A DNA stretch of 64,000 nt from Dysgonomonas hofstadii (GCF_014196915.1 NZ_JACIEP010000017.1:21037-85036), one strand, 5' to 3'; positions 44,118 to 53,437 are shown, numbered from the stretch's first letter. Program-made: numbers and translations. Notes: generated by a model from the sequence alone, not told the origin.

Positions 44118-44732
44118 ATGGGAAAGACTAAAGTAAAAAAACAGAGTACATTCATCGACATGACAGCGATGAGTGACGTTACTGTACTTTTGCTCACTTT
44201 CTTTATGCTTACAGCAACCTTTATGCCAAAAGAGCCGGTGCAGGTAATTGCTCCGTCATCGGTGTCTGAAACCAAAATACCAGAGAACAACGTACTTACT
44301 ATCCTTATCGATCCGGAAGGCAGGATTTTTATGAATCTTGATGACAAACAGCCGGCTATGAAAAAGGAAGTTCTGGAAAAAATGGGACAAGACTATGGCA
44401 TTACATTTACAGAAAAACAGATCAGATCGTTTCAGGAACAAACACACATAGGTGTTCCAATCGGTCAGATGGCTGGATTCTTAGATAAATCGTTAAGCGA
44501 TCAAGACAGTGAGATTAAGAAAATGGGAGTTCCAATCGATAGCGCAAACAACCAATTTATACGTTGGGTCAAACACGCTAGAGAAGTTGGAGGCGACGGT
44601 ATGGGTATTGCGATTAAGGCTGACCAAAACACTCCATTCCCTCTGGTAGACAAGGTGATGAAGGCTTTGGTGAAAGGAAAAGAAAACCGGTACAGCCTTA
44701 TTACGTCTCTGAGAAGCACACCGGATGTGTAA
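44118..44732 (+). CDS. exbD: ExbD/TolR-family biopolymer transport protein (first copy)
   Basis: The 204-residue protein has a short cytoplasmic start and one membrane segment (STFIDMTAMSDVTVLLLTFFMLTATF) containing the proton-carrying Asp of the DVTVLLLTFFM motif. A periplasmic domain of about 150 residues follows. It differs clearly from the second ExbD, which suggests a heteromeric ExbD pair as in other Bacteroidota. Confidence 0.92.
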   Translation: MGKTKVKKQSTFIDMTAMSDVTVLLLTFFMLTATFMPKEPVQVIAPSSVSETKIPENNVLTILIDPEGRIFMNLDDKQPAMKKEVLEKMGQDYGITFTEKQIRSFQEQTHIGVPIGQMAGFLDKSLSDQDSEIKKMGVPIDSANNQFIRWVKHAREVGGDGMGIAIKADQNTPFPLVDKVMKALVKGKENRYSLITSLRSTPDV

Positions 44733-44772
44733 ATATTCGTAATTTAAACATTATTTAAAAGAAAGAAAAATT

Positions 44773-45429
44773 ATGGCTTCAATTGATACCGGCGGTGGCG
44801 AAGAAAAAAAAGGTAAACCCAAGAAACAGACCCTAAGGGTAGACTTTACTCCGATGGTGGACATGAACATGTTATTGATCACGTTCTTCATGTTCTGTAC
44901 AACATTGAGTAAACCGCAAATCATGGATATTGCGATGCCCACCGACGAAAAGCTAACTAAAGAAGATGAGGTAAAGGTAAAAGAGTCTAAGGCTATTACT
45001 ATTATATTAGGCGAAGAGAACAAAGTCTATTATTATACAGGAATACCTGACTATACCAATTACCAGACACTGCAAACAACCGGTTATTCGCCAGAAGGCC
45101 TTCGTGCTATATTGCTGGAACGTAATGCTCCCATAGTAGCAAAGGTAAGAGAGTTGAGACACGAAAAATTCGTGACCAACAAAAGAATGCCGGACGAAGA
45201 GTTCAAAACAAGATTGAGAGAAATTAAAGGGGATAAAGACGGACAGGTGGTTGTAATAAAACCTACGTCTGAAGCGACCTATAAGAATCTTGTTGACGCT
45301 CTGGATGAAATGCAGATATGCAGTATAGATAAATATGCAATTGTAGATATGACAGAAGGAGATCAGTTCCTGATCGAAAATCTGAAGACTAAGGGGGCCT
45401 ATGGCGCAGAAGCAGCAGCACCTAATTAA
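44773..45429 (+). CDS. exbD: ExbD/TolR-family biopolymer transport protein (second copy)
   Basis: The 218-residue protein has the membrane segment VDFTPMVDMNMLLITFFMFCTTL with the conserved Asp, then a charged periplasmic domain. It includes an insertion rich in tyrosines (VYYYTGIPDYTNYQTLQTTGY). It lies 40 bases after the first exbD. Having two exbD genes per exbB is common in this phylum; the division of labour is not established. Confidence 0.92.
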   Translation: MASIDTGGGEEKKGKPKKQTLRVDFTPMVDMNMLLITFFMFCTTLSKPQIMDIAMPTDEKLTKEDEVKVKESKAITIILGEENKVYYYTGIPDYTNYQTLQTTGYSPEGLRAILLERNAPIVAKVRELRHEKFVTNKRMPDEEFKTRLREIKGDKDGQVVVIKPTSEATYKNLVDALDEMQICSIDKYAIVDMTEGDQFLIENLKTKGAYGAEAAAPN

Positions 45430-45460
45430 TAATCACATTTAACAAAGAAAGGAGTAAATT

Positions 45461-46294
45461 ATGTCAAAAGATATTCGACTCAATTCCATGGAGTGGTGTG
45501 ATGTAGTATTCGAAGGGAAAAATAAGCAATATGGGGCTTATAAACTACGTCAATCCTCCTCGAAGAGGCATATCGTGGCTTTCCTTGTGGTTCTGGTGTT
45601 TGCCGGATTTGTATCAGCCTTGCCAAGCTTAGTAAGTGTGGTAAAGAATCTGACACAGGTAGATATGGGACCTATGGATGAAGCATATGAAATGTCTAAC
45701 ATTCCGGTAGAACCGGAAATACCGGAAGAAAACCTGATTAAACAGGAAACGGCACCACCGCCACCACCGTTAAAAACAACTGTAAAATTCGTTCCACCTA
45801 CAATTGCCAAGGACGAAGAAGTTGCTGATGACAAAATGATTTCTCAAGAAGAAATTCTTGATACAAAGATTCAGATATCGGTGGCTGACGTGAAAGGTAC
45901 AGACGATAAACATGGTATTGACATCGCAGAATTGAGAGAGCACAAGCAAATTGTGGAAGAAAAACCTGTGGAAGAAAAACCATTCGTTACAGTAGAACAA
46001 ATGCCTAGTTTCCCTGGAGGTGAAGCCGAAATGCAGAGATTCATCGCTGAAAATCTGAAATACCCGGTAGTAGCACAGGAATCAGGTATACAAGGACGTG
46101 TAACAATACGTTTCGTTGTTACCAAAACAGGAACAATCTCTGATGTACAGGTAATCCGTGGTATAGACCCGTCTTGCGACAGAGAAGCTGTACGTGTGGT
46201 AAAAGCGATGCCTAAATGGATACCGGGAAAACAAAACGGTTTGAACGTTCCGGTATACTTTACACTTCCTATCGTATTCCGCCTGAAACAGTAA
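45461..46294 (+). CDS. tonB: Energy transducer TonB
   Basis: The 277-residue protein has a cytoplasmic N-terminus with KNKQYGAYKLRQ (typical of Bacteroidota TonB) and one membrane segment (about 37-58). A Pro/Glu-rich spacer (TAPPPPPLKTTVKFVPP, EEKPVEEKPF) leads to the C-terminal TonB domain from about 195 (PSFPGGEAEMQRFIAENLKYP to PVYFTLPIVFRLKQ). It transmits proton-motive energy to outer-membrane receptors. A terminator follows, separating it from the PstS-like gene group. Confidence 0.93.
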   Translation: MSKDIRLNSMEWCDVVFEGKNKQYGAYKLRQSSSKRHIVAFLVVLVFAGFVSALPSLVSVVKNLTQVDMGPMDEAYEMSNIPVEPEIPEENLIKQETAPPPPPLKTTVKFVPPTIAKDEEVADDKMISQEEILDTKIQISVADVKGTDDKHGIDIAELREHKQIVEEKPVEEKPFVTVEQMPSFPGGEAEMQRFIAENLKYPVVAQESGIQGRVTIRFVVTKTGTISDVQVIRGIDPSCDREAVRVVKAMPKWIPGKQNGLNVPVYFTLPIVFRLKQ

Positions 46295-46340
46295 AATGTT
46301 TTCCGGAAAAGAATTTGTTTTAATAACAAAATAATAAAGT

Positions 46341-46385
46341 AAAAAGAAGAGAAGTTTGAATTAAAAATCATCTTCTCTTCTTTTT
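46341..46385 (+). terminator. Terminator after tonB
   Basis: AAAAAGAAGAGAAG at 46341-46354 pairs with CTTCTCTTCTTTTT at 46372-46385 across a 17-base loop and ends in a T-run. Read-through would join the next three genes. Confidence 0.75.
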
Positions 46386-46397
46386 CAAATAACAGCT

Positions 46398-46613
46398 ATG
46401 GGAGAAGGAAAAAAGAACAACGGGCTAACACCCAAAATGATTTACTCGGTATTTATGGCAATATTTTATTTATTCCTTGCCATATTACTGATATTCACAT
46501 CTGTATTTGACAATTTCATACAAGTATCGGTAATACGCATCATACTAGGCGTGCTATTCGGAGTTTACGCTCTTTTCAGGGCTTACAGGGTCTGGAGGGA
46601 ATTTTCAGAATAA
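46398..46613 (+). CDS. Small two-helix membrane protein
   Basis: The 71-residue protein has two membrane segments (about 15-35 and 43-61) between charged ends, and no family signature I can name. The position 20 bases before the PstS-like gene suggests co-transcription. A role in the phosphate-binding or TonB complex is possible but unsupported by sequence. Confidence 0.7.
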   Translation: MGEGKKNNGLTPKMIYSVFMAIFYLFLAILLIFTSVFDNFIQVSVIRIILGVLFGVYALFRAYRVWREFSE

Positions 46614-46638
46614 CAAGCTAACCTAAAAATATATGTTT

Positions 46639-47634
46639 ATGAAAAAGTTATGCTTTATATTATCCACTCTCATACTGGCTATCTTCCTTTTTCATGCGTG
46701 CAGTCCTGCAAATAAAGGGACACGCACCGACACACCTACAAGCGGTATCGCTGAAATTGTTGTCGACGAGTGTTTTGCACCTGTTGTACAACAACAAATC
46801 GATGTTTTCGAATCCACATATAACGAAGCTGCAGTAATACCTACCTACACAAATGAAGCTCAAGCTTTCGATTTGTTCATGAAAGATAGCATACGGCTTA
46901 TAATAGCTGCCCGCGACATAACACCAAACGAAAAGCTAATCATAAAGGATCGCAACCAGATGCCACGTTCGCAAAAATATGCGACAGATGCAATAGCCCT
47001 TATAATCAATAAATCAAATATGGATTCATTGATTACAATGGCTGACATCAAAAGAATAATGACCGGAGAAGTACGTTCATGGAAAGAGCTTAATCCTAAA
47101 TCGAAATTAGGAGATATAGTAGTGGCCTTTGATAGCCCAAACTCCAGCACCGTCAGATATATAAGAGACTCCATCTGCGTGGATAAACCATTGGGAAACA
47201 ACCTGAAAGCAATGGCATCGGACAGCATTAGTGCTATTGATCTTACAGACCGCACCCCCAATCAAATGGTGATAGATTATGTAGCAGCCAGTCCTAATGC
47301 AATAGGAGTAATCGGTGTAAATTGGATCAGTAATCCGGACGATCCTCAGAATCTAAGTTTTATCAACAAAATAACGGTGATGTCTGTCAGCAAGGCTACA
47401 AAAGCTTTTAACGACAATAGTTTCAAACCGTTCCCTGCATATATAGCTCTTAAAGAATATCCATTAAGTAGAGATCTTTATATAATTATAACAGATGTAA
47501 GAGGTGGATTACCATCAGGTTTTGTTAACTTTGCAGCCGGTGAAAAAGGTCAGCGCATAGTATTGAAAGCAGGACTTTATCCGGCCTATCAGCTAACAAG
47601 AGTAGTCAGGGCCAATCCAACTTTGAAAGAATAG
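46639..47634 (+). CDS. PstS-like phosphate-binding lipoprotein
   Basis: From ATG 46639 the protein has 331 residues with a lipoprotein signal (FLFHAC). It carries the PBP-like domain of PstS proteins: GIAEIVVDECFAPVVQQQIDVFES, a central RDITPNEKLIIKDRN, YATDAIALIINKSN and GEVRSWKELNPKS. In related proteins this fold binds phosphate, but no pstCAB genes follow. Placement after tonB and before a TPR lipoprotein-like gene is recurrent in Bacteroidales, so it may serve an outer-membrane function. An ATG at 46633 is an alternative start. Confidence 0.85.
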   Translation: MKKLCFILSTLILAIFLFHACSPANKGTRTDTPTSGIAEIVVDECFAPVVQQQIDVFESTYNEAAVIPTYTNEAQAFDLFMKDSIRLIIAARDITPNEKLIIKDRNQMPRSQKYATDAIALIINKSNMDSLITMADIKRIMTGEVRSWKELNPKSKLGDIVVAFDSPNSSTVRYIRDSICVDKPLGNNLKAMASDSISAIDLTDRTPNQMVIDYVAASPNAIGVIGVNWISNPDDPQNLSFINKITVMSVSKATKAFNDNSFKPFPAYIALKEYPLSRDLYIIITDVRGGLPSGFVNFAAGEKGQRIVLKAGLYPAYQLTRVVRANPTLKE

Positions 47635-47682
47635 CAACAACTATAAGAAAACAAATCATTAACGTAAATATTATTGAATAAG

Positions 47683-49344
47683 ATGAAAATGAAGTATTTT
47701 TTAGGCTCTTTTCTGAGCTTTATGATTACAATTTCAGCCTTTGCCCAGAACAATATCGGAGCAGATTATCTGAGTTTGGGTGAGTTGAAATTAGCAAAAG
47801 AATATTTCACAAAGAACTTGGGGCAAAATTCGGCAGAGTCTCATTACTATCTTGGTGAAATTGCATTTAAAGAAGGTAATATGGCCGAAGCCAGATCTAA
47901 TTATCAGCAAGCCCTGTCAGCAGATCCGCTATCTGCGCTAGGTGCCATTGGTATGGCTAAGCTTGACCTGAAAAGCAATACTAAAGTTGCCGAAGATCAG
48001 CTAAAAGAAGTTCTGAAAAAGAACAAAAAAGATGTAGGTATAATCATTGCCATAGCTCAGGCATACCTTGACAACGGTATGAAAGAAAAGGCTGTTGAAA
48101 AACTACAGGATGCCCGCAAAGCAGACAAGAAATCACCATTGATCTATATTTTCGAAGGCGATATGCTTGCAGCAGAAAATAAACCTGGCGATGCTGCTAT
48201 GCAATACGACCAGGCTATAAATTTCGATAACAACAACGTACTGGCACGCCTGAAAGCAGCCAGAGTTTACGAATACATCAATCGTAATACAGCTGTAGAC
48301 CTACTGAAACAAGCCGTAGCAATAAATCCTAACTATACTATTGCATACAAAGAACTGGGAGAATTATATCGCCGCGATGGATTCTACCAGGAAGCAATTG
48401 ACGCATACAAAGAATATTTCAAAGGTGGTGATTACACAGTGGAAGACATGACACGCTATGGTTCAGCTTTGTACTTCACTCAACAGTACGATCAGGCAAG
48501 AACTTTGATTAAAGACGGTCTGGCTAAAGATCCTAACAACTTCGTATTGTATCGCCTGCAAATGTATACAGATAACGACACCAAAAATTTTGACGGTGCT
48601 GTTGCCGCTGGACAAAAGTTCTTCAGCATACCATTGAATCCAAATGATACTACACGCAGATACCTACTTCAGGATTTCCTTTCTTATGCTAATGCATTAA
48701 GCGAAACCGGCAAAAAAACTGAGTCCGTAGATGTATATAAGAAAGCTATTGCTTTAGATCCATCCAAGATAAATGTAAACAAAGATGTAGCAGGTATCCT
48801 TGCCGGAGAAAGAATGTATTCTGATGCTGCTGACTTCCTTGCAAAATATATTGAACTTTCGGGAGAAGCTGCCACAGCTCAGGATTATTTCCAGCTTGGG
48901 CGTTACTACTACTTCGGTGGCGCAAATGCAGAGATAGATACATTAAATATGTCTAAAGCCGATGCAAAAGCAAAAGCATTCGACCTTTACAAGAAAGCAA
49001 TTACCACCTATGGCATAGTACAGGAGCGCGTTCCGGATAGTCACTTAGGGGTTTACCAGCAAGCGTTGGCTAGTTACCGCATGGACCCTGAAAGTGAGCA
49101 AGGGTTGGCTAAACCATATTACGAAAAAACGATAGAAGTAATATTAGCTAAACCAGAGCAAGACGATTCTGACAAAAAGGTATTGGTTGAGGCATACAGC
49201 TATTTAAGCTACTACTATTATCTGCAATACGATAAGAGTAAAAAAGCCGAAGACAAAGCTAATGTGAAATCATATGCAGAAAAGGTTCTTCAGATAGATC
49301 CTGAAAATGCAAATGGTAAAATGCTATTTGAATTTGCTCAATAA
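47683..49344 (+). CDS. Secreted TPR-repeat protein
   Basis: From ATG 47683 the protein has 553 residues. A TTG three codons earlier could also serve as the start, but the ATG keeps a normal signal peptide (MKMKYFLGSFLSFMITISAFAQ). At least ten TPR units follow, for example SAESHYYLGEIAFKEGNMAEARSNYQQALSADP and YTIAYKELGELYRRDGFYQEAIDAYKEYF. It is probably a periplasmic scaffold. It is the last gene before the terminator at 49371 and probably co-transcribed with the PstS-like gene. Confidence 0.87.
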   Translation: MKMKYFLGSFLSFMITISAFAQNNIGADYLSLGELKLAKEYFTKNLGQNSAESHYYLGEIAFKEGNMAEARSNYQQALSADPLSALGAIGMAKLDLKSNTKVAEDQLKEVLKKNKKDVGIIIAIAQAYLDNGMKEKAVEKLQDARKADKKSPLIYIFEGDMLAAENKPGDAAMQYDQAINFDNNNVLARLKAARVYEYINRNTAVDLLKQAVAINPNYTIAYKELGELYRRDGFYQEAIDAYKEYFKGGDYTVEDMTRYGSALYFTQQYDQARTLIKDGLAKDPNNFVLYRLQMYTDNDTKNFDGAVAAGQKFFSIPLNPNDTTRRYLLQDFLSYANALSETGKKTESVDVYKKAIALDPSKINVNKDVAGILAGERMYSDAADFLAKYIELSGEAATAQDYFQLGRYYYFGGANAEIDTLNMSKADAKAKAFDLYKKAITTYGIVQERVPDSHLGVYQQALASYRMDPESEQGLAKPYYEKTIEVILAKPEQDDSDKKVLVEAYSYLSYYYYLQYDKSKKAEDKANVKSYAEKVLQIDPENANGKMLFEFAQ

Positions 49345-49370
49345 CCGGATCTTATCCATAAAAATATCTA

Positions 49371-49402
49371 TAACCCATGTTTATCCAGCATGGGTTATTT
49401 TT
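49371..49402 (+). terminator. Terminator after the TPR gene
   Basis: TAACCCATG at 49371-49379 pairs with CATGGGTTA at 49389-49397, followed by TTTTTTT. Confidence 0.85.
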
Positions 49403-49437
49403 TTATATATAAAAGCTCCTGAATTAGAAAAAAGCCG

Positions 49438-49445
49438 TATCTTTG
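49438..49445 (+). promoter_or_regulatory. -7 box (TATCTTTG) of metK
   Basis: This perfect TAnnTTTG lies just before the riboswitch-like aptamer, so transcription should start around 49450 with a leader of about 115 bases. Confidence 0.7.
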
Positions 49446-49451
49446 CAAACA

Positions 49452-49510
49452 ATTAAGTGGACAGATTTGTATTTGATTGCAACCACATGAAAAAATGCTA
49501 AACCATTTTC
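49452..49510 (+). promoter_or_regulatory. SAM-II-type riboswitch upstream of metK
   Basis: The leader carries the layout of the SAM-II aptamer. GTGG (49457-49460) pairs with CCAC (49483-49486). The joining region holds GATTT, and ATTGCAA stands directly before the 3' side of the stem. ATGAAAAAATGCTAAACC follows, matching the conserved AUAAA...GCUAAA pseudoknot strand. SAM-II is known to sense S-adenosylmethionine, and metK makes it, so feedback control is expected. The aptamer ends about 60 bases from the ATG, so the expression platform is not obvious; a small hairpin (CTGTTT/AAACAG, 49534-49549) lies between. Confidence 0.7.
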
Positions 49511-49567
49511 TGCGCGTGCTATACTTATCTTTCCTGTTTTTATAAACAGCAAAACAATTAACAAAGT

Positions 49568-50836
49568 ATGAGTTATTTATTTACATCCGAATCTGTTTCG
49601 GAAGGACATCCGGATAAAGTCGCGGATCAGATATCCGATTCTTTACTGGATGAGTTTCTGGCATACGATGCCAACTCTAAAGTTGCCTGTGAAACCCTCG
49701 TAACGACAGGGCAGGTAGTACTTGCCGGAGAAGTAAAATCCAAAGCTTATATCGACATACCCGAAGTAGCCCGCAGGGTTATTGAGAATATAGGCTATAC
49801 AAAGAGTGAATACCAGTTTGAGGCTAAATCCTGCGGTGTTCTGTCGGCTATACACGAACAATCAGATGATATCAACAGAGGCGTTGACGGCAAAACCGAT
49901 CCGATGGACCAGGGTGCCGGAGACCAGGGAATGATGTTCGGATATGCGACCAGTGAAACCGACAATTACATGCCACTTGCGTTAGACCTGTCACACGCCC
50001 TGTTAAAAGAATTATCGTCAATCAGAAAAAACGAATTACATCTGATGCCCTATCTGCGCCCCGATGCAAAGTCGCAGGTAACCATAGAATATGACGATAA
50101 CGGCATACCTTTGCGTATCGACACAATAGTTATTTCGACCCAACATGATGAATTCGGCGACGATGAAAAAATGCAGAATAAGATTAAGGAGGATGTTATC
50201 AATATTCTTATTCCACGGGTAAAAGAAAAATATAAATTCAGAGAAGATATTTCCAAGCTTTTCACCGGAGACATCACCTACCATGTAAATCCGACAGGAC
50301 GTTTTGTAATCGGCGGCCCTCACGGAGACACAGGATTGACCGGCCGTAAAATTATCGTTGACACTTACGGAGGAAAGGGAGCTCACGGAGGTGGCGCTTT
50401 CTCTGGAAAAGACCCATCGAAGGTAGACCGTTCGGCTGCTTATGCATCGCGTCATATTGCTAAAAATCTGGTAGCAGCAGGTATTTCATCAGAGGTACTG
50501 GTTCAGGTATCGTATGCCATCGGCGTAGCCAAACCCATGAATATCTATGTGAATACTTATGGCAAAAGCAATGTAAACCTTACCGATGGAGAAATAGCTA
50601 AAAAGGTTGAAGCTTTATTTGACATGCGCCCGAAGGCCATTGAACAAAGATTGAAATTGAGAAACCCGATCTATGCAGAAACTGCTGCTTACGGACACAT
50701 GGGTCGTGAACCTCAGACCATAAAGAAAGAATTCAGATCCCGTTACAATCCTGAAGGAATAGTTCGTGAAGTAGAACTGTTTACCTGGGAAAAACTGGAT
50801 TACGTGGACACTATAAAAAAAGAATTCAACATTTAA
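49568..50836 (+). CDS. metK: S-adenosylmethionine synthetase
   Basis: The 422-residue protein contains all MetK landmarks: [20 protein letters not shown] at the N-terminus, [12 protein letters not shown], and the phosphate loop [23 protein letters not shown] (as [13 protein letters not shown]). It joins ATP and methionine to make SAM in the cytoplasm. The length and domains are normal. It is controlled by the SAM-II-type element in its leader. The following DUF4271 gene may be co-transcribed. Confidence 0.96.
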   Translation: MSYLFTSESVSEGHPDKVADQISDSLLDEFLAYDANSKVACETLVTTGQVVLAGEVKSKAYIDIPEVARRVIENIGYTKSEYQFEAKSCGVLSAIHEQSDDINRGVDGKTDPMDQGAGDQGMMFGYATSETDNYMPLALDLSHALLKELSSIRKNELHLMPYLRPDAKSQVTIEYDDNGIPLRIDTIVISTQHDEFGDDEKMQNKIKEDVINILIPRVKEKYKFREDISKLFTGDITYHVNPTGRFVIGGPHGDTGLTGRKIIVDTYGGKGAHGGGAFSGKDPSKVDRSAAYASRHIAKNLVAAGISSEVLVQVSYAIGVAKPMNIYVNTYGKSNVNLTDGEIAKKVEALFDMRPKAIEQRLKLRNPIYAETAAYGHMGREPQTIKKEFRSRYNPEGIVREVELFTWEKLDYVDTIKKEFNI

Positions 50837-50844
50837 GAAAACAG

Positions 50845-50889
50845 TATCAGGCATATACCCGGGCTATAAACTTAGGTATATGTCTGATA
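50845..50889 (+). promoter_or_regulatory. Hairpin between metK and the DUF4271 gene
   Basis: TATCAGGCATATACC at 50845-50859 pairs with GGTATATGTCTGATA at 50875-50889 with one mismatch and a 15-base loop. No T-run follows. It ends 10 bases before the likely start of the next gene, so it may be an RNA-processing site or a translational control stem. Confidence 0.5.
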
Positions 50890-50899
50890 TCAACAAACA

Positions 50900-51772
50900 T
50901 TGAAACAGGATTCGATTCCATACAACCCTATTCCACAAGAAGGGATAATATCGTCAGAAAACCTTCTTCCGGATACTGATACCAGCACTGCAAAACCGGA
51001 CAGTTTGGTATCAGATACGATAAACATCGCGGAATATAAGGCAGGAACGCTTGTTACAGATAACAGGCACGATGGAGTACAAATGCCTTTCAGTATAGAA
51101 CAATCTGACAGTATATTCGGATTACTGCTGCTTTGTTTCTTATTCTTTACTCATATATACAATGGAGGCTATACCTTCCTGAAAGAGAACGTAACACTCT
51201 TATTGCAGCCCGAAAAGAGTCAGAGGTTTCACCGTCAGACTACTTCAAAAGAAGTGCTATACAGTTACTTTCTCATATTCCAGGCTGTAGTTCTCATATC
51301 AATAACGATCTACGACATTTTTGTAGAGAACGACCAGAGACTTACACCATATAATAAGCCACTGGGTACAATTCTGCTCTTCATGTTACTAACAGGATTA
51401 TTCTTTGGGGCAAAAGATATGTTCTACAAGCTTTTAGGCTATCTATTTGATGTACAGAGAGGTGTGAACCAATGGAGACGTACGCAGGTAGTAGCCATAG
51501 AGATACTGGGAATTCTGTATTTCCTTCCTGTTTTGCTTCTAGTGTATTCTCCTCATTATCATTTTCAGATAATCATGTTCATGGCAATATTGTTTCTATT
51601 CGTTCAAATATTGCTTTTTTATCAAATAATAATCTTTTTTATCAGAGAAAAATTTAACTTTTTGTATTTGATTACCTACCTTTGCACCTTTGAAATATTA
51701 CCATATATATTTCTATTTAGTGGGCTATCTTATTTATATAGAATTGATGTTTTTAACACGCTATGGCTTTAA
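50900..51772 (+). CDS. DUF4271 integral membrane protein
   Basis: The 290-residue protein has a hydrophilic, acidic N-terminal region of about 70 residues and then about seven membrane segments matching DUF4271. The only start available before residue 62 is a TTG at 50900, since an in-frame stop lies just upstream; the next ATG is 51083. The 3' end overlaps hemD by 10 bases, and this gene pair recurs in Bacteroidales. Function is unknown. Confidence 0.8.
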   Translation: MKQDSIPYNPIPQEGIISSENLLPDTDTSTAKPDSLVSDTINIAEYKAGTLVTDNRHDGVQMPFSIEQSDSIFGLLLLCFLFFTHIYNGGYTFLKENVTLLLQPEKSQRFHRQTTSKEVLYSYFLIFQAVVLISITIYDIFVENDQRLTPYNKPLGTILLFMLLTGLFFGAKDMFYKLLGYLFDVQRGVNQWRRTQVVAIEILGILYFLPVLLLVYSPHYHFQIIMFMAILFLFVQILLFYQIIIFFIREKFNFLYLITYLCTFEILPYIFLFSGLSYLYRIDVFNTLWL

Positions 51773-52521
51773 AAGTAAAAAAGATTTTAATCTCTCAACC
51801 CGCACCGGCCACTGAAAAATCTCCGTACTTCGATATTTCAGAGAAATATCATGTGCAGATGGATTTTCGTCCGTTTATCAGGGTGGAAGGTCTGGATTCA
51901 AAAGAATTCAGACAACAGAGAATCAATATACAGGATTACTCGGCTGTTGTTTTCACTGCAAAAATAGCAATCGATCATTTCTTTGCTTTATGTGAAGAAT
52001 TCAGGATTACCATGCCCGAAACGATGAAGTATTTCTGTATTTCGGAATCAGTAGCTCTTTACCTGCAAAAATATATTGTCTACAGAAAACGCAAGATATT
52101 CTTCAGCACTACGGGAAAAATGGATGGACTGGCCACCGCGCTCACTAAACATAACAAGGAAAAATTCATTGTTCCTGTGTCTGATGTCCATTCCGAAGAT
52201 CTGACAATAGTGCTCGACGAAAAAAAGATCGACTATACTAAAGCGATCATGTATCGCACAGTAAGTAATAATATTACAGAAGAAGAAATACTTTCTTACG
52301 ATATGCTGATATTCTTCAGCCCGTCGGGAATTATATCTTTATTCAAGAATGCGCCTCATTTCAAGCAGGAAGAAAGAGCTATCGGATGCTTTGGTGCAGC
52401 AACAGCAAAGGCTGTAAAAGAAGCCGGACTGCGACTCGACTGCGAAGCTCCCCTACCGGGAATACCTTCAATGACTGCGGCTCTGGAAGCTTTTCTAAAA
52501 GAGAATCACAAAACGAAATAA
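51763..52521 (+). CDS. hemD: Uroporphyrinogen-III synthase
   Basis: The 252-residue protein has the two-domain HemD fold, with VKKILISQPAPATEKSPYFD near the start, AVVFTAKIAIDHFF in domain one and LIFFSPSGIISLFKN plus IGCFGAATAKAVKEAGL in domain two. It cyclises hydroxymethylbilane in tetrapyrrole synthesis. Sequence conservation in this family is weak, so the call rests on the S/T-P-S-G and G-A-A-T-A-K patterns. It overlaps the DUF4271 gene. Confidence 0.85.
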   Translation: MALKVKKILISQPAPATEKSPYFDISEKYHVQMDFRPFIRVEGLDSKEFRQQRINIQDYSAVVFTAKIAIDHFFALCEEFRITMPETMKYFCISESVALYLQKYIVYRKRKIFFSTTGKMDGLATALTKHNKEKFIVPVSDVHSEDLTIVLDEKKIDYTKAIMYRTVSNNITEEEILSYDMLIFFSPSGIISLFKNAPHFKQEERAIGCFGAATAKAVKEAGLRLDCEAPLPGIPSMTAALEAFLKENHKTK

Positions 52522-52540
52522 AGAGACTACTAGAATATAG

Positions 52541-52576
52541 AAAAAAGCTTAACATCCTAATGTTAAGCTTTTTTTA
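52541..52576 (+). terminator. Terminator after hemD
   Basis: AAAAAAGCTTAACAT at 52541-52555 pairs perfectly with 52560-52574 across CCTA, with a T-run built into the right arm. It lies 15 bases before the next start codon. Confidence 0.85.
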
Positions 52577-52590
52577 TCCTCGATGAACAA

Positions 52591-53292
52591 ATGGAAATCA
52601 TAAAAGATAAAGATCTGGGTGACATAAAGCTTATAGCTAATTCGCGTGCAAAGAAAATAATTGTACGCCGCAGGAATGGGCTTTTGCAACTAACACATCC
52701 TTCTTCTGTCAGTATTTCATACATAAAACAAACGATAGAGGAAATGAAACCCCGTTTATTGAAACTGACAGAAAGAGAGACATCGCCGAGAATCTTTACA
52801 CCCGGAACGGATTTCAAAACATTTAGCTTCTCTCTGTATCTGCGAGAAAGCATCTCTACACAGAACTACTATATGAGTCTGAAAGACGGGATTCTAAACA
52901 TCTCCTGTCCGGCAGGAACTGATTACAAGGATACCTCAACCCAGAAGACGATCAAAGAACTGATTGAAAAAGCATTCCGCTACGAAGCCAATCGCATTTT
53001 CCCTTCAAAAGTCGCACACTTCGCTAAAAAACATGGCTTTACCTTTACCGGCGTTAAAATCAATAAAAGCCGATCACGTTGGGGTAGTTGTTCGTCAAAG
53101 AAAAGTATAAACCTGTCTCATTATTGCATGCTACTCCCTGAACACCTTATAGACTTTATCGTCTTACACGAACTATGTCATACCATAGAGATGAACCATG
53201 GCGACCGTTTCTGGCAGCTATTAGACAAAGTATCGGATGGGAAAGCAAGAGAACTGACCAAAGAGTTGAAATCATATAAAACCGATTGGTAA
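52591..53292 (+). CDS. YgjP-family zinc metallopeptidase-like protein
   Basis: The 233-residue protein matches the YgjP/DUF45 family. It has KINKSRSRWGSCSSKKSINLSHYCMLLPEHLIDFIVLHELCHTIEMNHGDRFW, in which HELCH is the HExxH zinc motif and the later His-Gly-Asp-Arg-Phe-Trp supplies the third ligand. No membrane segment is visible. Family members often lie near type I restriction loci, but not here. The substrate is unknown. Confidence 0.88.
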   Translation: MEIIKDKDLGDIKLIANSRAKKIIVRRRNGLLQLTHPSSVSISYIKQTIEEMKPRLLKLTERETSPRIFTPGTDFKTFSFSLYLRESISTQNYYMSLKDGILNISCPAGTDYKDTSTQKTIKELIEKAFRYEANRIFPSKVAHFAKKHGFTFTGVKINKSRSRWGSCSSKKSINLSHYCMLLPEHLIDFIVLHELCHTIEMNHGDRFWQLLDKVSDGKARELTKELKSYKTDW

Positions 53293-53338
53293 ATCATCCT
53301 ATTCTATTGAGTTGTTAAGTTCCGGGTTTTATATTCTT

Positions 53339-53406
53339 TGTCATTTTGAACGGAGTGAAAAATCTCTTGTCCGTAAAGGAACAAGATGCTTCGTTCCTCA
53401 GCATGA
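53339..53406. repeat. MITE-like repeat, copy 2 (inverted relative to 35577-35666)
   Basis: It reads TGTCATTTTGAACGGAGTG, then AAAAATCTCTT and AAGATGCTTCGTTCCTCAG, ending GCATGATA. Its reverse complement aligns with the copy at 35577. It fills half of the short gap between converging genes. Confidence 0.65.
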
Positions 53407-53437
53407 TAAATAATGATTAGAATTTATTCATTCTACC

